Positions 1 through 7,630 are shown, numbered from the stretch's first letter. The stretch: 14,561 nt of DNA from Flavobacteriales bacterium UBA3376 (GCA_002359055.1 DEQC01000009.1:1-14561), one strand, 5' to 3'. The notes: a model not told the origin generated them from the sequence alone. Numbers and translations: made by a program.

Positions 1-692
1 ATTTCGTCTTCTAATTTGTTTGACAATAAAGCACGAACTAAGTTACCTTCTTCTGTACGTATATCTGATTGAATTTTTGTCAAGTTTGCTAAACCAGCAA
101 CCATTGGCTGATCGTAGAACATAGCATTCAACCAAGATCTATTACCTCTATCTGAAGTGTCGAACAATTGCTCAACACGATTTTTATCGTTTGGCGAATT
201 TTCAAAAGCTTTTGACATAAACTCTCTAAAATCATTAATTGCTTGCAACAAATTGCTTCCCACTTCAGTAGGTTCATTTTGTTTTGCAAACATCATTTTT
301 GTCAACACATCTGTATTTTGAAGAGAGTTATAATTAGTTTCTTCTTCTTCTAAATCACTACCATAAGTTGGTAAAGTGTATTCTTGAAGCGACATTAGCT
401 CTGATTTAATATTCTCAATTACATTATATGCTTTATCAGCTTCAGATTTTACTTGATTAGATGCATCTCTAATAGCCATATAATCTGGATCGTCATCAGC
501 TTTATTTTTGATTTGATCATAGAATGTAGAGTTGTTTTCTGCAGTTAATTTAGATGATTGATCTAAACTGACTGTTATATCCTCGAAAGATCTTAATACC
601 TGTCTGTCAACCTGCATTGCCATCATAGCAATGAAGACTATATACATCAGGTTAATCATCTTCTGACGAGGTGTTTGTTTACCTTGTGCCAT
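1..692 (-). CDS. gldM: GldM, type IX secretion/gliding motor subunit (N-terminal part, cut by window edge)
   Basis: The frame opens with ATG at 692 and stays open to base 1, giving 230 codons; the family is usually a little over 500 residues, so a bit under half is present. The N-terminus reads MAQGKQTPRQKMINLMY and continues into one hydrophobic helix (about residues 13-30), followed by a long periplasmic region predicted as helical bundle. R9 and Y17 match positions reported to matter in GldM of Flavobacterium and Porphyromonas (PorM). From family knowledge, GldM forms a dimer whose single transmembrane helix sits inside a GldL pentamer, and its periplasmic domains reach up to the GldK/GldN ring, transmitting rotary motion powered by the proton gradient. 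It lies 51 bases downstream of gldL with no terminator between, so it is in the gldKLM operon; gldN is expected beyond the window. Confidence 0.96.
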   Translation of the reverse strand, partial: MAQGKQTPRQKMINLMYIVFIAMMAMQVDRQVLRSFEDITVSLDQSSKLTAENNSTFYDQIKNKADDDPDYMAIRDASNQVKSEADKAYNVIENIKSELMSLQEYTLPTYGSDLEEEETNYNSLQNTDVLTKMMFAKQNEPTEVGSNLLQAINDFREFMSKAFENSPNDKNRVEQLFDTSDRGNRSWLNAMFYDQPMVAGLANLTKIQSDIRTEEGNLVRALLSNKLEDE

Positions 693-743
693 TTTTATTT
701 ATTAAGTAGATTATTTAAACATTTAAAATTTCATTTTAAGTAA

Positions 744-1427
744 TTAGCTCCCTTTCATAGCAGACAACATTCCACCATAAACTTTGTTTAGGCTGTTGAT
801 GCTTTGGGTTAATGACTCAAGTTCTTCTTGGAATTTTTGTGAACCTCCCGCAGAAGCTTCCATTTCAGAGATGAACTTTTTGTTTAATTCTACTTGTTTT
901 TGGCCGTTTTCTAATTGAACTTGGTATAAAGCGTTCAATGATTCCATGTGATTTGCAGCTAAAGCCAATTGATCACCGTATTGTTGAGTTGCAGCTGCTG
1001 CACTTGTAGTTTTGTTGATATCATTAACAGCTACCCCAAAATTTTCAATACCTGTTCTCAATCTCTCCATCAATGAAACATCGAGTTTGGCCTCACTCAA
1101 CATTTCGTCTAATTTTTTCGATAAGGAAACACTATCTGCTGGTTCTTCTACCATTTTTTGTGCTTTCTTAGGTGTTGCTGATACTTCACCACTTACTAAT
1201 TCTGGATAGACAATTTCCCAATCATATTCTCCTTTTGGTTTATCTAATGCGAAAATCGTAAATACGATTACTTCCATACCCATTCCAATTAATAATATTG
1301 TGGAACCGTCCAAAGGACCTAATGAATAATGGTTGATTTTACATAGCGCTCCCAAAATTACGATTGCGGCTCCGATACTATAAAAGAAATTTAGTCTTAC
1401 ATCCTTTTTACTTGCTTTTGCTGCCAT
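744..1427 (-). CDS. gldL: GldL, inner-membrane subunit of the type IX secretion/gliding motor
   Basis: A 227-residue protein with two N-terminal transmembrane helices (about 14-31 and 43-61) and a long soluble cytoplasmic part rich in heptad-like helix (about 95-225). The second helix carries a buried glutamate, E52 (context GMGMEVIVF), aligning with the glutamate known to be essential for proton-driven function in GldL (E49 in Flavobacterium johnsoniae). R11, Y16 and K30 fall at the other charged or polar positions described for the proton path. Length is close to the family norm (about 215 residues). GldL forms a pentamer around the GldM helix pair and acts as the stator-like energy converter of gliding and of type IX secretion. 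The gene sits between gldK (56 bases upstream) and gldM (51 bases downstream), all on the minus strand. The ATG at 1427 has only an A/T-rich leader, usual for this phylum. Confidence 0.97.
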   Translation of the reverse strand: MAAKASKKDVRLNFFYSIGAAIVILGALCKINHYSLGPLDGSTILLIGMGMEVIVFTIFALDKPKGEYDWEIVYPELVSGEVSATPKKAQKMVEEPADSVSLSKKLDEMLSEAKLDVSLMERLRTGIENFGVAVNDINKTTSAAAATQQYGDQLALAANHMESLNALYQVQLENGQKQVELNKKFISEMEASAGGSQKFQEELESLTQSINSLNKVYGGMLSAMKGS

Positions 1428-1483
1428 AATTAATAATAATTTGTGTTAATTAAATGATTTATAAATTAAAAATTGTTCTATTA

Positions 1484-2932
1484 TTATCTTCTACTTCTGA
1501 ATCTGATTTTCGAACCTTCTGGGAATGATTGTACAGTTCGGAATCCGATATAACTCCTCGCTTGTTCTTGGTGTTCCCAATCCCTTGCACTTACCATCAA
1601 TAAGTATCCGATATCTTTCCAAGATCCTCCTCTTACTGCTTTATTTTCACTTCTGTCTCGTGAAATGGTCGGGTTCAAAGTCGAAGTCATTTGATAGAAA
1701 GCTTTGTCGTATGCTGTACTTGTCCATTCAGCTACGTTTCCTGCCATGTCATACAAACCGTAACCATTGGCGTGGAAAGTTTTTACTGGAGCAGTGTACA
1801 TATAACCCTTACCTTCTTCTTCTATATAATCACCTCTCTTTGGTTTAAAGTTTGCTAAATAACATCCTCTATCGTCCGTTAAATAAGGGCCTCCCCAAGG
1901 GTAAGGTGCATTTTGCAAACCACCACGAGCTGCGTATTCCCATTCGATTTCTGTTGGTAATCTATAATCGATTACCTTTTGTACTTCACCTCTTCTTTTG
2001 CGTTTTGACGCTAAATAGTCGTTGTGTTTTTTAGTTCTGAATGCACAATATGCCATCGCTTGGTTCCAATTCACTCCAACTACTGGATAATTTGAATAAG
2101 CATCATGCCAGAAGTAATTTTCGTGCATTGGATCATTGTGTGCATAGTTGAAATCATTTACCCAAACTGTAGTATCTGGATATACATTTACTTCTTCTTC
2201 ATAACGGAAGTCAATTCTAAATGTATCAGGATTGTCGCTTTGTCTTGCAGCTCCTTCCTGGTCAACCCAAACATACTTGAAGTTCAGTTTACGTACGTCG
2301 ATTAAACGCTCATTGTTAAACCTCTCTTCTGGTGGATAATACAAAGCATCAATTGCTTCAGCATAATCCACATCTGGATACTCATATTTGTTCCAAACCA
2401 ATTCAACATCCCAGTTCAATTTTCTCTGATCGATAGAATAATCTCCATCACGACCTGTAGAACGAGATTCTACATATTCGTCCCATGGTGTTTTTTCTCC
2501 ATCTTCACTTCCAGAGATATAACGGAAAGCTGCAATTCCTGTTGCATCTGCTCCTCCTCCTGAAAGTGGATCAAAACCTAATTCAGCTGCTTTCTCTGCC
2601 AACATAGTACGAGCGATTGAATCGCGTACGTAGTCAACGAAAACCTGATATTCAGAATTTGTTGTCTCTGTGTCATCCATATAGAAACCAGAAACAGACA
2701 CTGTTCTCACAGGGGCTGAATTATCAAATGTAAAATCATAATCAGTTTGCCCTAATATAAACGAACCACTTGGAATTGGAACCATACCCTTTGGACGTTG
2801 TGGTGTCCAAGTTGTTGATTTCTTTCCTACGATTTGACCGTCATCTTTACCCCCAGTTCTTCCCTTTCTTAACATGTTACAAGAAGAGAGTAAAAAAGAT
2901 AATATGATAACTGCTACCAATGCTCTATTCAT
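1484..2932 (-). CDS. gldK: GldK, lipoprotein of the type IX secretion/gliding machinery (FGE-sulfatase fold)
   Basis: A 482-residue protein beginning with a lipoprotein signal peptide: hydrophobic stretch at about 4-17 and lipobox LSSC with Cys18. The rest has the formylglycine-generating-enzyme/sulfatase-modifying-factor fold, visible as IPSGSFILG (53-61), NYPVVGVNWNQAMAYC (281-296), YRLPTEIEWEYAARGG (323-338), YGLYDMAGNVAEW (391-403) and VRGGSW (433-438), ending with GFRTV. An insertion of roughly 170 residues (about 105-280) separates the first beta segment from the conserved core. Only three cysteines exist (18, 296, 357), so the paired catalytic cysteines of true FGE enzymes are missing; the fold is used structurally, as expected for GldK/PorK. 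With GldN it builds the periplasmic ring under the outer membrane. It is the first gene of the gldKLM cluster and has its own candidate promoter at 2953-2982. Confidence 0.96.
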   Translation of the reverse strand: MNRALVAVIILSFLLSSCNMLRKGRTGGKDDGQIVGKKSTTWTPQRPKGMVPIPSGSFILGQTDYDFTFDNSAPVRTVSVSGFYMDDTETTNSEYQVFVDYVRDSIARTMLAEKAAELGFDPLSGGGADATGIAAFRYISGSEDGEKTPWDEYVESRSTGRDGDYSIDQRKLNWDVELVWNKYEYPDVDYAEAIDALYYPPEERFNNERLIDVRKLNFKYVWVDQEGAARQSDNPDTFRIDFRYEEEVNVYPDTTVWVNDFNYAHNDPMHENYFWHDAYSNYPVVGVNWNQAMAYCAFRTKKHNDYLASKRKRRGEVQKVIDYRLPTEIEWEYAARGGLQNAPYPWGGPYLTDDRGCYLANFKPKRGDYIEEEGKGYMYTAPVKTFHANGYGLYDMAGNVAEWTSTAYDKAFYQMTSTLNPTISRDRSENKAVRGGSWKDIGYLLMVSARDWEHQEQARSYIGFRTVQSFPEGSKIRFRSRR

Positions 2933-2952
2933 CCTTACTTTTTTTAAGCGTG

Positions 2953-2982
2953 TAAATCTATTATAATTTTACGATTTCCCAA
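2953..2982 (-). promoter_or_regulatory. Candidate Bacteroidetes-type promoter for gldKLM
   Basis: On the minus strand a TTG (2982-2980) is followed after exactly 19 bases by TAGATTTA (2960-2953), one mismatch from the TAnnTTTG -7 consensus of Bacteroidetes housekeeping promoters. The -7 element ends 20 bases before the gldK ATG, leaving a short leader. It lies in the 101-base gap between the arginase-fold gene and gldK, and would let the secretion genes be expressed independently of topA. Matched by eye only; no transcript data. Confidence 0.5.
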
Positions 2983-3033
2983 AAATATTTTATTCAGATT
3001 TAGGAGGAACGTACAAATTAAATATTTATTGTG

Positions 3034-4170
3034 TTAATATAATTTTTTATAGGACCTCCACCATCTATCTGGTATCTTTCCTTTGAGCGAAATTTCATAA
3101 TCATTCTTCGAACACGGAACCACTTGATGCCCCTTGCTCTCAATCTCATCGAGTTGCGTCAACTCTAACCACCATTGCTCTGCCATTATATCGTGATAGA
3201 AAATCAAATCTTGTTCTGGAATTTGAACATAAAATGTCTCATAACTCGTTTGATCTTCAAAATCAATACTTGCAGATGCTCGGTTTTTGCCCTCTATGAA
3301 ATACCAAAGAATCTCTGCCATCAATAAATTATCTGACAGAATGTTTTTCGCCTTAAAGTTATAAACGCCAAAACTCCTTACTTTATTGTTTATACCTGAA
3401 TATCTTGCCAAAGCACATATCTCCCTCGAATTAAAACCATTGGGAGACAGCTCGTTAGAAGATTTAAAATCTGAAGATTGTATCGATTCCAAATTCAACA
3501 CTACCATATCTGACTTTCTCAACTCCGGCTCTGATTCTGAAATTGATTCAGTTAACTTACCCAACCTTTGTACATCAAAGTTCAATTGATCCATCAAATC
3601 CAGTTCCTCTTGGGCTACAAAATAAGTTTGGTAACCCATATGAGAATATTCGAACAATATATGAGGCTCTAAAGTGATGATTTTGCTTAAATAATTATTG
3701 ATCGACAAATTCAAACTGTCATTGCCCAACCTGAATCGATTGTCTATACATGTCAAATTCAAATTATGCAACAAATGATCAAAGGATCGATATTGCCAAT
3801 AAGCCAAATCTGCTGATCCTCCTAAAATAATTAGTGTACAATTCCTTTTGAGTAGTTCTTCTTGGATTTTTGTAAATGCAAAATAGGTGTCATCTATGCT
3901 TGCACCGGCATACAAATCTCCTAAATCATAAATCGTTCGATGCCAATCTCCTCTTTTAAGTTGATAAAGTTGTTTACGAATTCCATCGAAATTCAATTCA
4001 GAATTATAATCTTCATAACCTCCTCTTGTTTCTCTGACTCCAAAAACAACTATTGAATCCTTTACTTCTTCTGTGTCAAAATTCAAATGAAAACCGATGC
4101 TAAATGGATCTAAATGAGATGCAAAATCACGTAAATCCTTAGAAACTGGCGTTAAAAACTCTTCCAACAT
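3034..4170 (-). CDS. Degenerate arginase-fold protein, formimidoylglutamase-like
   Basis: A 378-residue soluble protein resembling the arginase/agmatinase/formimidoylglutamase family as found across Flavobacteriia. Recognisable landmarks are VFGVRETRGG (42-51), LIILGGSADLAYWQYRSF (113-130), TCIDNRFRLG (140-149), VVLNLESIQSSD (223-234), a conserved SPNGFNSREICALARYSG stretch (242-259), ILWYFIEGK (287-295) and a C-terminal PDRWWRSYKKLY. Active arginases bind two manganese ions through GGxH, DAHxD and SxDxD; here the matching positions read GGSA, DNRFR and LNLES, so most ligands appear replaced and hydrolase activity is doubtful. The family name is therefore only a homology label. Its ATG overlaps the topA stop (TAATG), which suggests translational coupling, and gldK follows 101 bases downstream. 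This topA / arginase-like / gldK order is, as I recall, common in flavobacteria; the reason is unknown. No histidine-degradation genes are in view. Confidence 0.8.
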   Translation of the reverse strand: MLEEFLTPVSKDLRDFASHLDPFSIGFHLNFDTEEVKDSIVVFGVRETRGGYEDYNSELNFDGIRKQLYQLKRGDWHRTIYDLGDLYAGASIDDTYFAFTKIQEELLKRNCTLIILGGSADLAYWQYRSFDHLLHNLNLTCIDNRFRLGNDSLNLSINNYLSKIITLEPHILFEYSHMGYQTYFVAQEELDLMDQLNFDVQRLGKLTESISESEPELRKSDMVVLNLESIQSSDFKSSNELSPNGFNSREICALARYSGINNKVRSFGVYNFKAKNILSDNLLMAEILWYFIEGKNRASASIDFEDQTSYETFYVQIPEQDLIFYHDIMAEQWWLELTQLDEIESKGHQVVPCSKNDYEISLKGKIPDRWWRSYKKLY

Positions 4171-6638
4171 TATTTTTTCTTCTTCTTAGCGGGTTTATGT
4201 TTTTCTATGATTGCCTGAACCTCTTCCAAGGTCAATTTCGCAACATCGACCTCTTTTGCCAATTCTATCTTTGTTTTTCCTTTAATAATATTGTGTCTGC
4301 CCCAACGTGCTTTTTCAATTCTAATTCCTTCTTTCTCCCAGTTTTGAACGACTTTTTCTTTTTCTTTTCTAATTTTATCTTCGACCAACTCTATTATATC
4401 TGCTTGACTTAAATTATCAAAATCATATCGTTTTGGCACATTGATAAACATATCATTCCACTTAATAAAAGGTCCAAATCTCCCCTTACCTTTGGTCACA
4501 TCCAATCCATCATAAGTCGCTATAGGCGCATTTTCTTTAAGTTTCTCTTCTATCAATTCTATGGCTCTATCCAACTGAATTTCCATCAAATCTTCTCCTC
4601 TCGGAATCGACACAAACATATCGCCATATTTAACATATGGGCCAAATCTACCCACATTCGCCTCGACCATGACGTTCTTATATTCACCCAATTGCCTTGG
4701 CAACTCAAACAATTTCAAAGCCTCTTCCAATTCGATGTTATGAATCGATTGATCCTTCATCAAACTCGCAAATTTTGGTTTTTCTTCATCATCAGCTTCT
4801 CCTATTTGAATCATAGGTCCATAACGGCCTATTTTAGCAAAAACAGGCTTTCCTGTTTTAGGATCTTTACCTAATTCTCTTTCACCTGTTGCTCTTTCGG
4901 CTGTTTCTTCGACTTTTTCAACATTGCTGTGGAATTTCTTATAAAATCCATCCAACATTTCCGTCCATTTCTCTTTTCCTTCAGCAATATCATCGAAACT
5001 CTCTTCTACTTTGGCCGTGAAATCATAGTCCAAAATTCCTTCGAAGTATTCAACCAAAAAGTCATTGACCACAATTCCTATATCAGTTGGCATCAACTTT
5101 CTTCGATCAGCTCCATAATTTTCAACAGCAATTTTTTCTACGATTTCTCCTTTCTTTAGTTTAATCGTTTTGAGTTCTCTCGGCTGACCTTCTAAACTTC
5201 CTACAATCACATAATTTCTATTTTGAATGGTAGAAATTGTAGGCGCATAAGTAGAAGGACGACCAATACCTAACTCCTCCAACTTCTTCACCAAAGACGC
5301 TTCTGTATATCTCGGAGGCGATTTGGTGAATCTTTGTGTTCCAAAAATTTCATCAGCTACCAAAGGATCATTGATTTTAACTTCTGGTAGAATCGATTGA
5401 TCTTCTTCCACTTCATCATCCATCAGTGAGGCTTGATAAACTTTTAAGAAACCATCGAAAACTATCACTTCTCCTTTGGCTTGGAAAATATTTTGATTTT
5501 TATCGTTTTCTATATCGATTACCGTTCTTTCCAAATCCGCTTGACTCATTTGACTGGCAATGCTTCGTTTCCAAATCAAATCATAAAGTTTTCTTTGTGA
5601 ATCATCGTCTCCAGCAGATTTCAAAGTAAAGTCTGTTGGACGAATTGCCTCGTGAGCTTCTTGGGCAGATTTATTTTTATTGGTATAATTTCTCGGTTCA
5701 CTGTATTTTTTTCCAAAATCAGCAATAATTGCTTTTTGAGCATTTTGAATAGCTTCATCAGAAAGATTTACACTATCGGTTCTCATATAAGTAATCAATC
5801 CCGACTCATACAATTGTTGCGCCACTCGCATGGTTCTCGAAACCGAATAACCCAACTTCAAAGATGCTTCTTGTTGCAAAGTTGAAGTTGTAAATGGAGC
5901 CGAAGGATTTCTCTTCGCTGGTTTTTTCTGAAGATTTTTAATAGTGAAATTTGCTCCAGCGCATGATTCTATAAAAGATTTCGCTTCCTCATATGTTTTG
6001 AAATCCTTGGGTAAAGTTGCTTTGAATTTCTTTCCATCTTTGGTTTTAAATTCAGCAGTAAAGCGGAAACTTGATTCTGGTTTGAAATTTTGAATTTCCT
6101 TTTCCCTTTCGACTATCAATCGGACAGCTACCGACTGAACCCTTCCCGCAGAAAGACCTGGTCTGATTTTTTTCCAAAGAATTGGAGAAACTTCAAAACC
6201 CACCAAACGATCGAGAATTCTTCTCGCTTGCTGAGCTTCCACCAAATTTATATCGATCTTTCTTGGATTTTCTATCGCATTTTGAATTGCTTTTTTGGTA
6301 ATTTCATTGAATACAATTCTATGGGTTTCCTTTTTATCCAACTCAAGAACATTTTGCAAATGCCATGAAATCGCTTCTCCTTCACGGTCCTCATCCGATG
6401 CCAACCAAATGATCTCGGCCTTATCTGCAAGTTTCTTCAGTTTCTTTACTACATCTTTTTTATCGTCAGAAACCTCATATGTAGGTTGAAAATTATTTTC
6501 TAAGTCTATCCCCATGCCTTTTTTTGGCAAATCCGCTATGTGTCCAAAGCTCGATTCGACCATAAAGTCATCTCCTAAGAACTTTTGAATCGTCTTTGCT
6601 TTTGCAGGTGACTCGACTATAACTAAGTTTTTAGCCAT
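4170..6638 (-). CDS. topA: DNA topoisomerase I (type IA)
   Basis: An 822-residue type IA topoisomerase that relaxes negative supercoils through a transient tyrosine-DNA bond. The Toprim domain starts at the N-terminus (LVIVESPAKAKTI, with E9) and includes SDEDREGE (81-88) with metal-binding D82, D84 and E86. The nucleophile is Y284 in LITYMRTDSVNLSDEA, with R286 beside it. Other landmarks are VEAQQARRILDRLVG (133-147), SAGRVQSVAVRLI (163-175), AHEAIRPTD (328-336) and the GIGRPSTYAPTI segment (457-468). The C-terminus has no zinc fingers: the only cysteine is C226. Instead it holds repeats with GRYGPMI (604-610), GRFGPYVK (663-670), GRFGPFIK (719-726) and a weaker copy near 779, ending in a lysine tail. 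A candidate promoter lies 14 bases upstream of the ATG at 6638. Its stop shares one base with the next gene's ATG. Confidence 0.97.
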   Translation of the reverse strand: MAKNLVIVESPAKAKTIQKFLGDDFMVESSFGHIADLPKKGMGIDLENNFQPTYEVSDDKKDVVKKLKKLADKAEIIWLASDEDREGEAISWHLQNVLELDKKETHRIVFNEITKKAIQNAIENPRKIDINLVEAQQARRILDRLVGFEVSPILWKKIRPGLSAGRVQSVAVRLIVEREKEIQNFKPESSFRFTAEFKTKDGKKFKATLPKDFKTYEEAKSFIESCAGANFTIKNLQKKPAKRNPSAPFTTSTLQQEASLKLGYSVSRTMRVAQQLYESGLITYMRTDSVNLSDEAIQNAQKAIIADFGKKYSEPRNYTNKNKSAQEAHEAIRPTDFTLKSAGDDDSQRKLYDLIWKRSIASQMSQADLERTVIDIENDKNQNIFQAKGEVIVFDGFLKVYQASLMDDEVEEDQSILPEVKINDPLVADEIFGTQRFTKSPPRYTEASLVKKLEELGIGRPSTYAPTISTIQNRNYVIVGSLEGQPRELKTIKLKKGEIVEKIAVENYGADRRKLMPTDIGIVVNDFLVEYFEGILDYDFTAKVEESFDDIAEGKEKWTEMLDGFYKKFHSNVEKVEETAERATGERELGKDPKTGKPVFAKIGRYGPMIQIGEADDEEKPKFASLMKDQSIHNIELEEALKLFELPRQLGEYKNVMVEANVGRFGPYVKYGDMFVSIPRGEDLMEIQLDRAIELIEEKLKENAPIATYDGLDVTKGKGRFGPFIKWNDMFINVPKRYDFDNLSQADIIELVEDKIRKEKEKVVQNWEKEGIRIEKARWGRHNIIKGKTKIELAKEVDVAKLTLEEVQAIIEKHKPAKKKKK

Positions 6639-6652
6639 TAAATGATTTTTTG

Positions 6653-6684
6653 CAAAAATAGAAACAAATTTTCGATGCTACCAA
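6653..6684 (-). promoter_or_regulatory. Candidate Bacteroidetes-type promoter for topA
   Basis: In the 52-base gap between the membrane-protein gene and topA, the minus strand carries TTG (6684-6682), 21 bases, then TATTTTTG (6660-6653), a perfect match to TAnnTTTG. The -7 element ends 14 bases before the topA ATG, so the leader would be only around 8-10 bases. This would start a topA / arginase-like transcript. Seen by eye; spacing is within the 17-23 bases accepted for this phylum. Confidence 0.55.
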
Positions 6685-6690
6685 ACATCA

Positions 6691-7515
6691 TTAGTTTTCA
6701 CCGATTTCAGAAATTACATCTTTTTCCTCTTCAAAACCAATGACATCATCATAAATGACAAAAATTAGTACATATAAAAATGAATAAGTGAAAATGATTC
6801 CAACACCACATAAAAGTACGCCTAAGTACGAGATAATCAATCCAATACCTAAGACAAACATCAAAAAGAACCAATTTTTAAAAGATATTCTGAAACTAGA
6901 TTTTACAGCTTCTAACCATTTCATATCTCCAAAAACTATAAATGGTGCAGTGAAAATTAAACTTACATTTAAGAAAATTTGCAGCCAAATACTACCTACA
7001 CCCGCAAATAGAGGAAAAGCACTGGTCATAATTATACCGATGTATTGAACTACAAATGCCAATAAAAAGCTATAAATAAATAAGTTTACGAAGTAAGGTT
7101 GTTTATAATAAACAAATAAATCCAATACTGAGTAAGGCTGCTCTCTTTTGATTTGATAAGATATTCTATAAATTCCAGCAAAAATCGGCGATACCAATCC
7201 AGCAACAAGTGAAAAGGCTAGTGAATAAATCAAACCATTCATAAGAGTGATGTTCCCCATAACATCGTTTACTGAGTTTGGATCTTGTTGAGCCATCTCT
7301 ATTAAATCAACAAATCCAACTCCATAGGTATATTCAAAAGTAGAAAACCAAATCGTAGTAAGCGCAACCGTATACATTATGAGTACTAATGAAAGTAAAA
7401 AGAACGATCGTTTATAAATGCTAAAAGCTTTTGACAATAAACTTTCTAAATGCAAACCATAGCCTTCGCTTGCTACCGTCTCTATTCGGTTCCTCACAAA
7501 ATTATACCTATCCAT
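6691..7515 (-). CDS. Multi-pass membrane protein of unknown function
   Basis: I do not recognise a defined function. The 274-residue protein has a short basic/amphipathic N-terminus (1-36), then about six hydrophobic segments near 37-57, 93-116, 141-163, 172-195, 212-232 and 233-255, and an acidic C-terminal tail (FEEEKDVISEIGEN). It has no signal peptide. There is a polar loop between helices 1 and 2 (about 60-90) and a basic loop, RISYQIKREQPYSV (117-130). The cysteine- and histidine-poor sequence shows no catalytic motif. The general pattern resembles the poorly characterised flavobacterial integral membrane proteins of about 250-300 residues, often left as hypothetical. It is transcribed away from miaB, has its own candidate promoter, and is followed after 52 bases by topA, which has a separate candidate promoter. 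It could be read through into topA, as no terminator is visible between them. Confidence 0.85.
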   Translation of the reverse strand: MDRYNFVRNRIETVASEGYGLHLESLLSKAFSIYKRSFFLLSLVLIMYTVALTTIWFSTFEYTYGVGFVDLIEMAQQDPNSVNDVMGNITLMNGLIYSLAFSLVAGLVSPIFAGIYRISYQIKREQPYSVLDLFVYYKQPYFVNLFIYSFLLAFVVQYIGIIMTSAFPLFAGVGSIWLQIFLNVSLIFTAPFIVFGDMKWLEAVKSSFRISFKNWFFLMFVLGIGLIISYLGVLLCGVGIIFTYSFLYVLIFVIYDDVIGFEEEKDVISEIGEN

Positions 7516-7534
7516 ATCTATTTTTATTTAACCC

Positions 7535-7564
7535 CAAAAGTAATCAAAAGAAAAAAAAATACAA
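7535..7564 (-). promoter_or_regulatory. Candidate Bacteroidetes-type promoter for the membrane-protein gene
   Basis: On the minus strand TTG (7564-7562) is separated by 19 bases from TACTTTTG (7542-7535), a perfect TAnnTTTG match at the preferred spacing. The spacer contains a run of nine T. The ATG of the membrane-protein gene follows 19 bases later at 7515. It lies back to back with the miaB promoter in the same 115-base divergent gap. Confidence 0.6.
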
Positions 7565-7579
7565 ACTTTTAAAAATGAA

Positions 7580-7611
7580 CTGCCACAATGTCAGTCAAAT
7601 TCATATCTTTG
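7580..7611 (+). promoter_or_regulatory. Candidate Bacteroidetes-type promoter for miaB
   Basis: TATCTTTG at 7604-7611 is a perfect TAnnTTTG -7 element, placed 19 bases before the miaB ATG at 7631. The best upstream partner is CTG at 7580-7582 with a 21-base spacer, one mismatch from TTG. Its -33 element is only 15 bases from that of the divergent promoter at 7535-7564, so bound polymerases could interfere with each other. Confidence 0.5.
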
Positions 7612-7630
7612 TAAACAATTTTATTGAAAA

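Noticed and set aside
1525..1848. Open frame of 107 codons on the plus strand inside gldK
   Set aside because: It is antisense to conserved GldK coding sequence, is rich in L, S, R and F as expected from the reverse of AT-rich genes, and has no recognisable domain.
6090..6368. Open frame of 92 codons on the plus strand within topA, and similar frames at 4197-5885
   Set aside because: All are antisense to conserved TopA motifs, low in complexity and without a promoter or family resemblance.
7551..7559. Run of nine A as a phase-variable tract
   Set aside because: It is in the promoter spacer, where slippage could alter spacing, but a single run of nine in an AT-rich gap is expected by chance and there is no evidence of variation.
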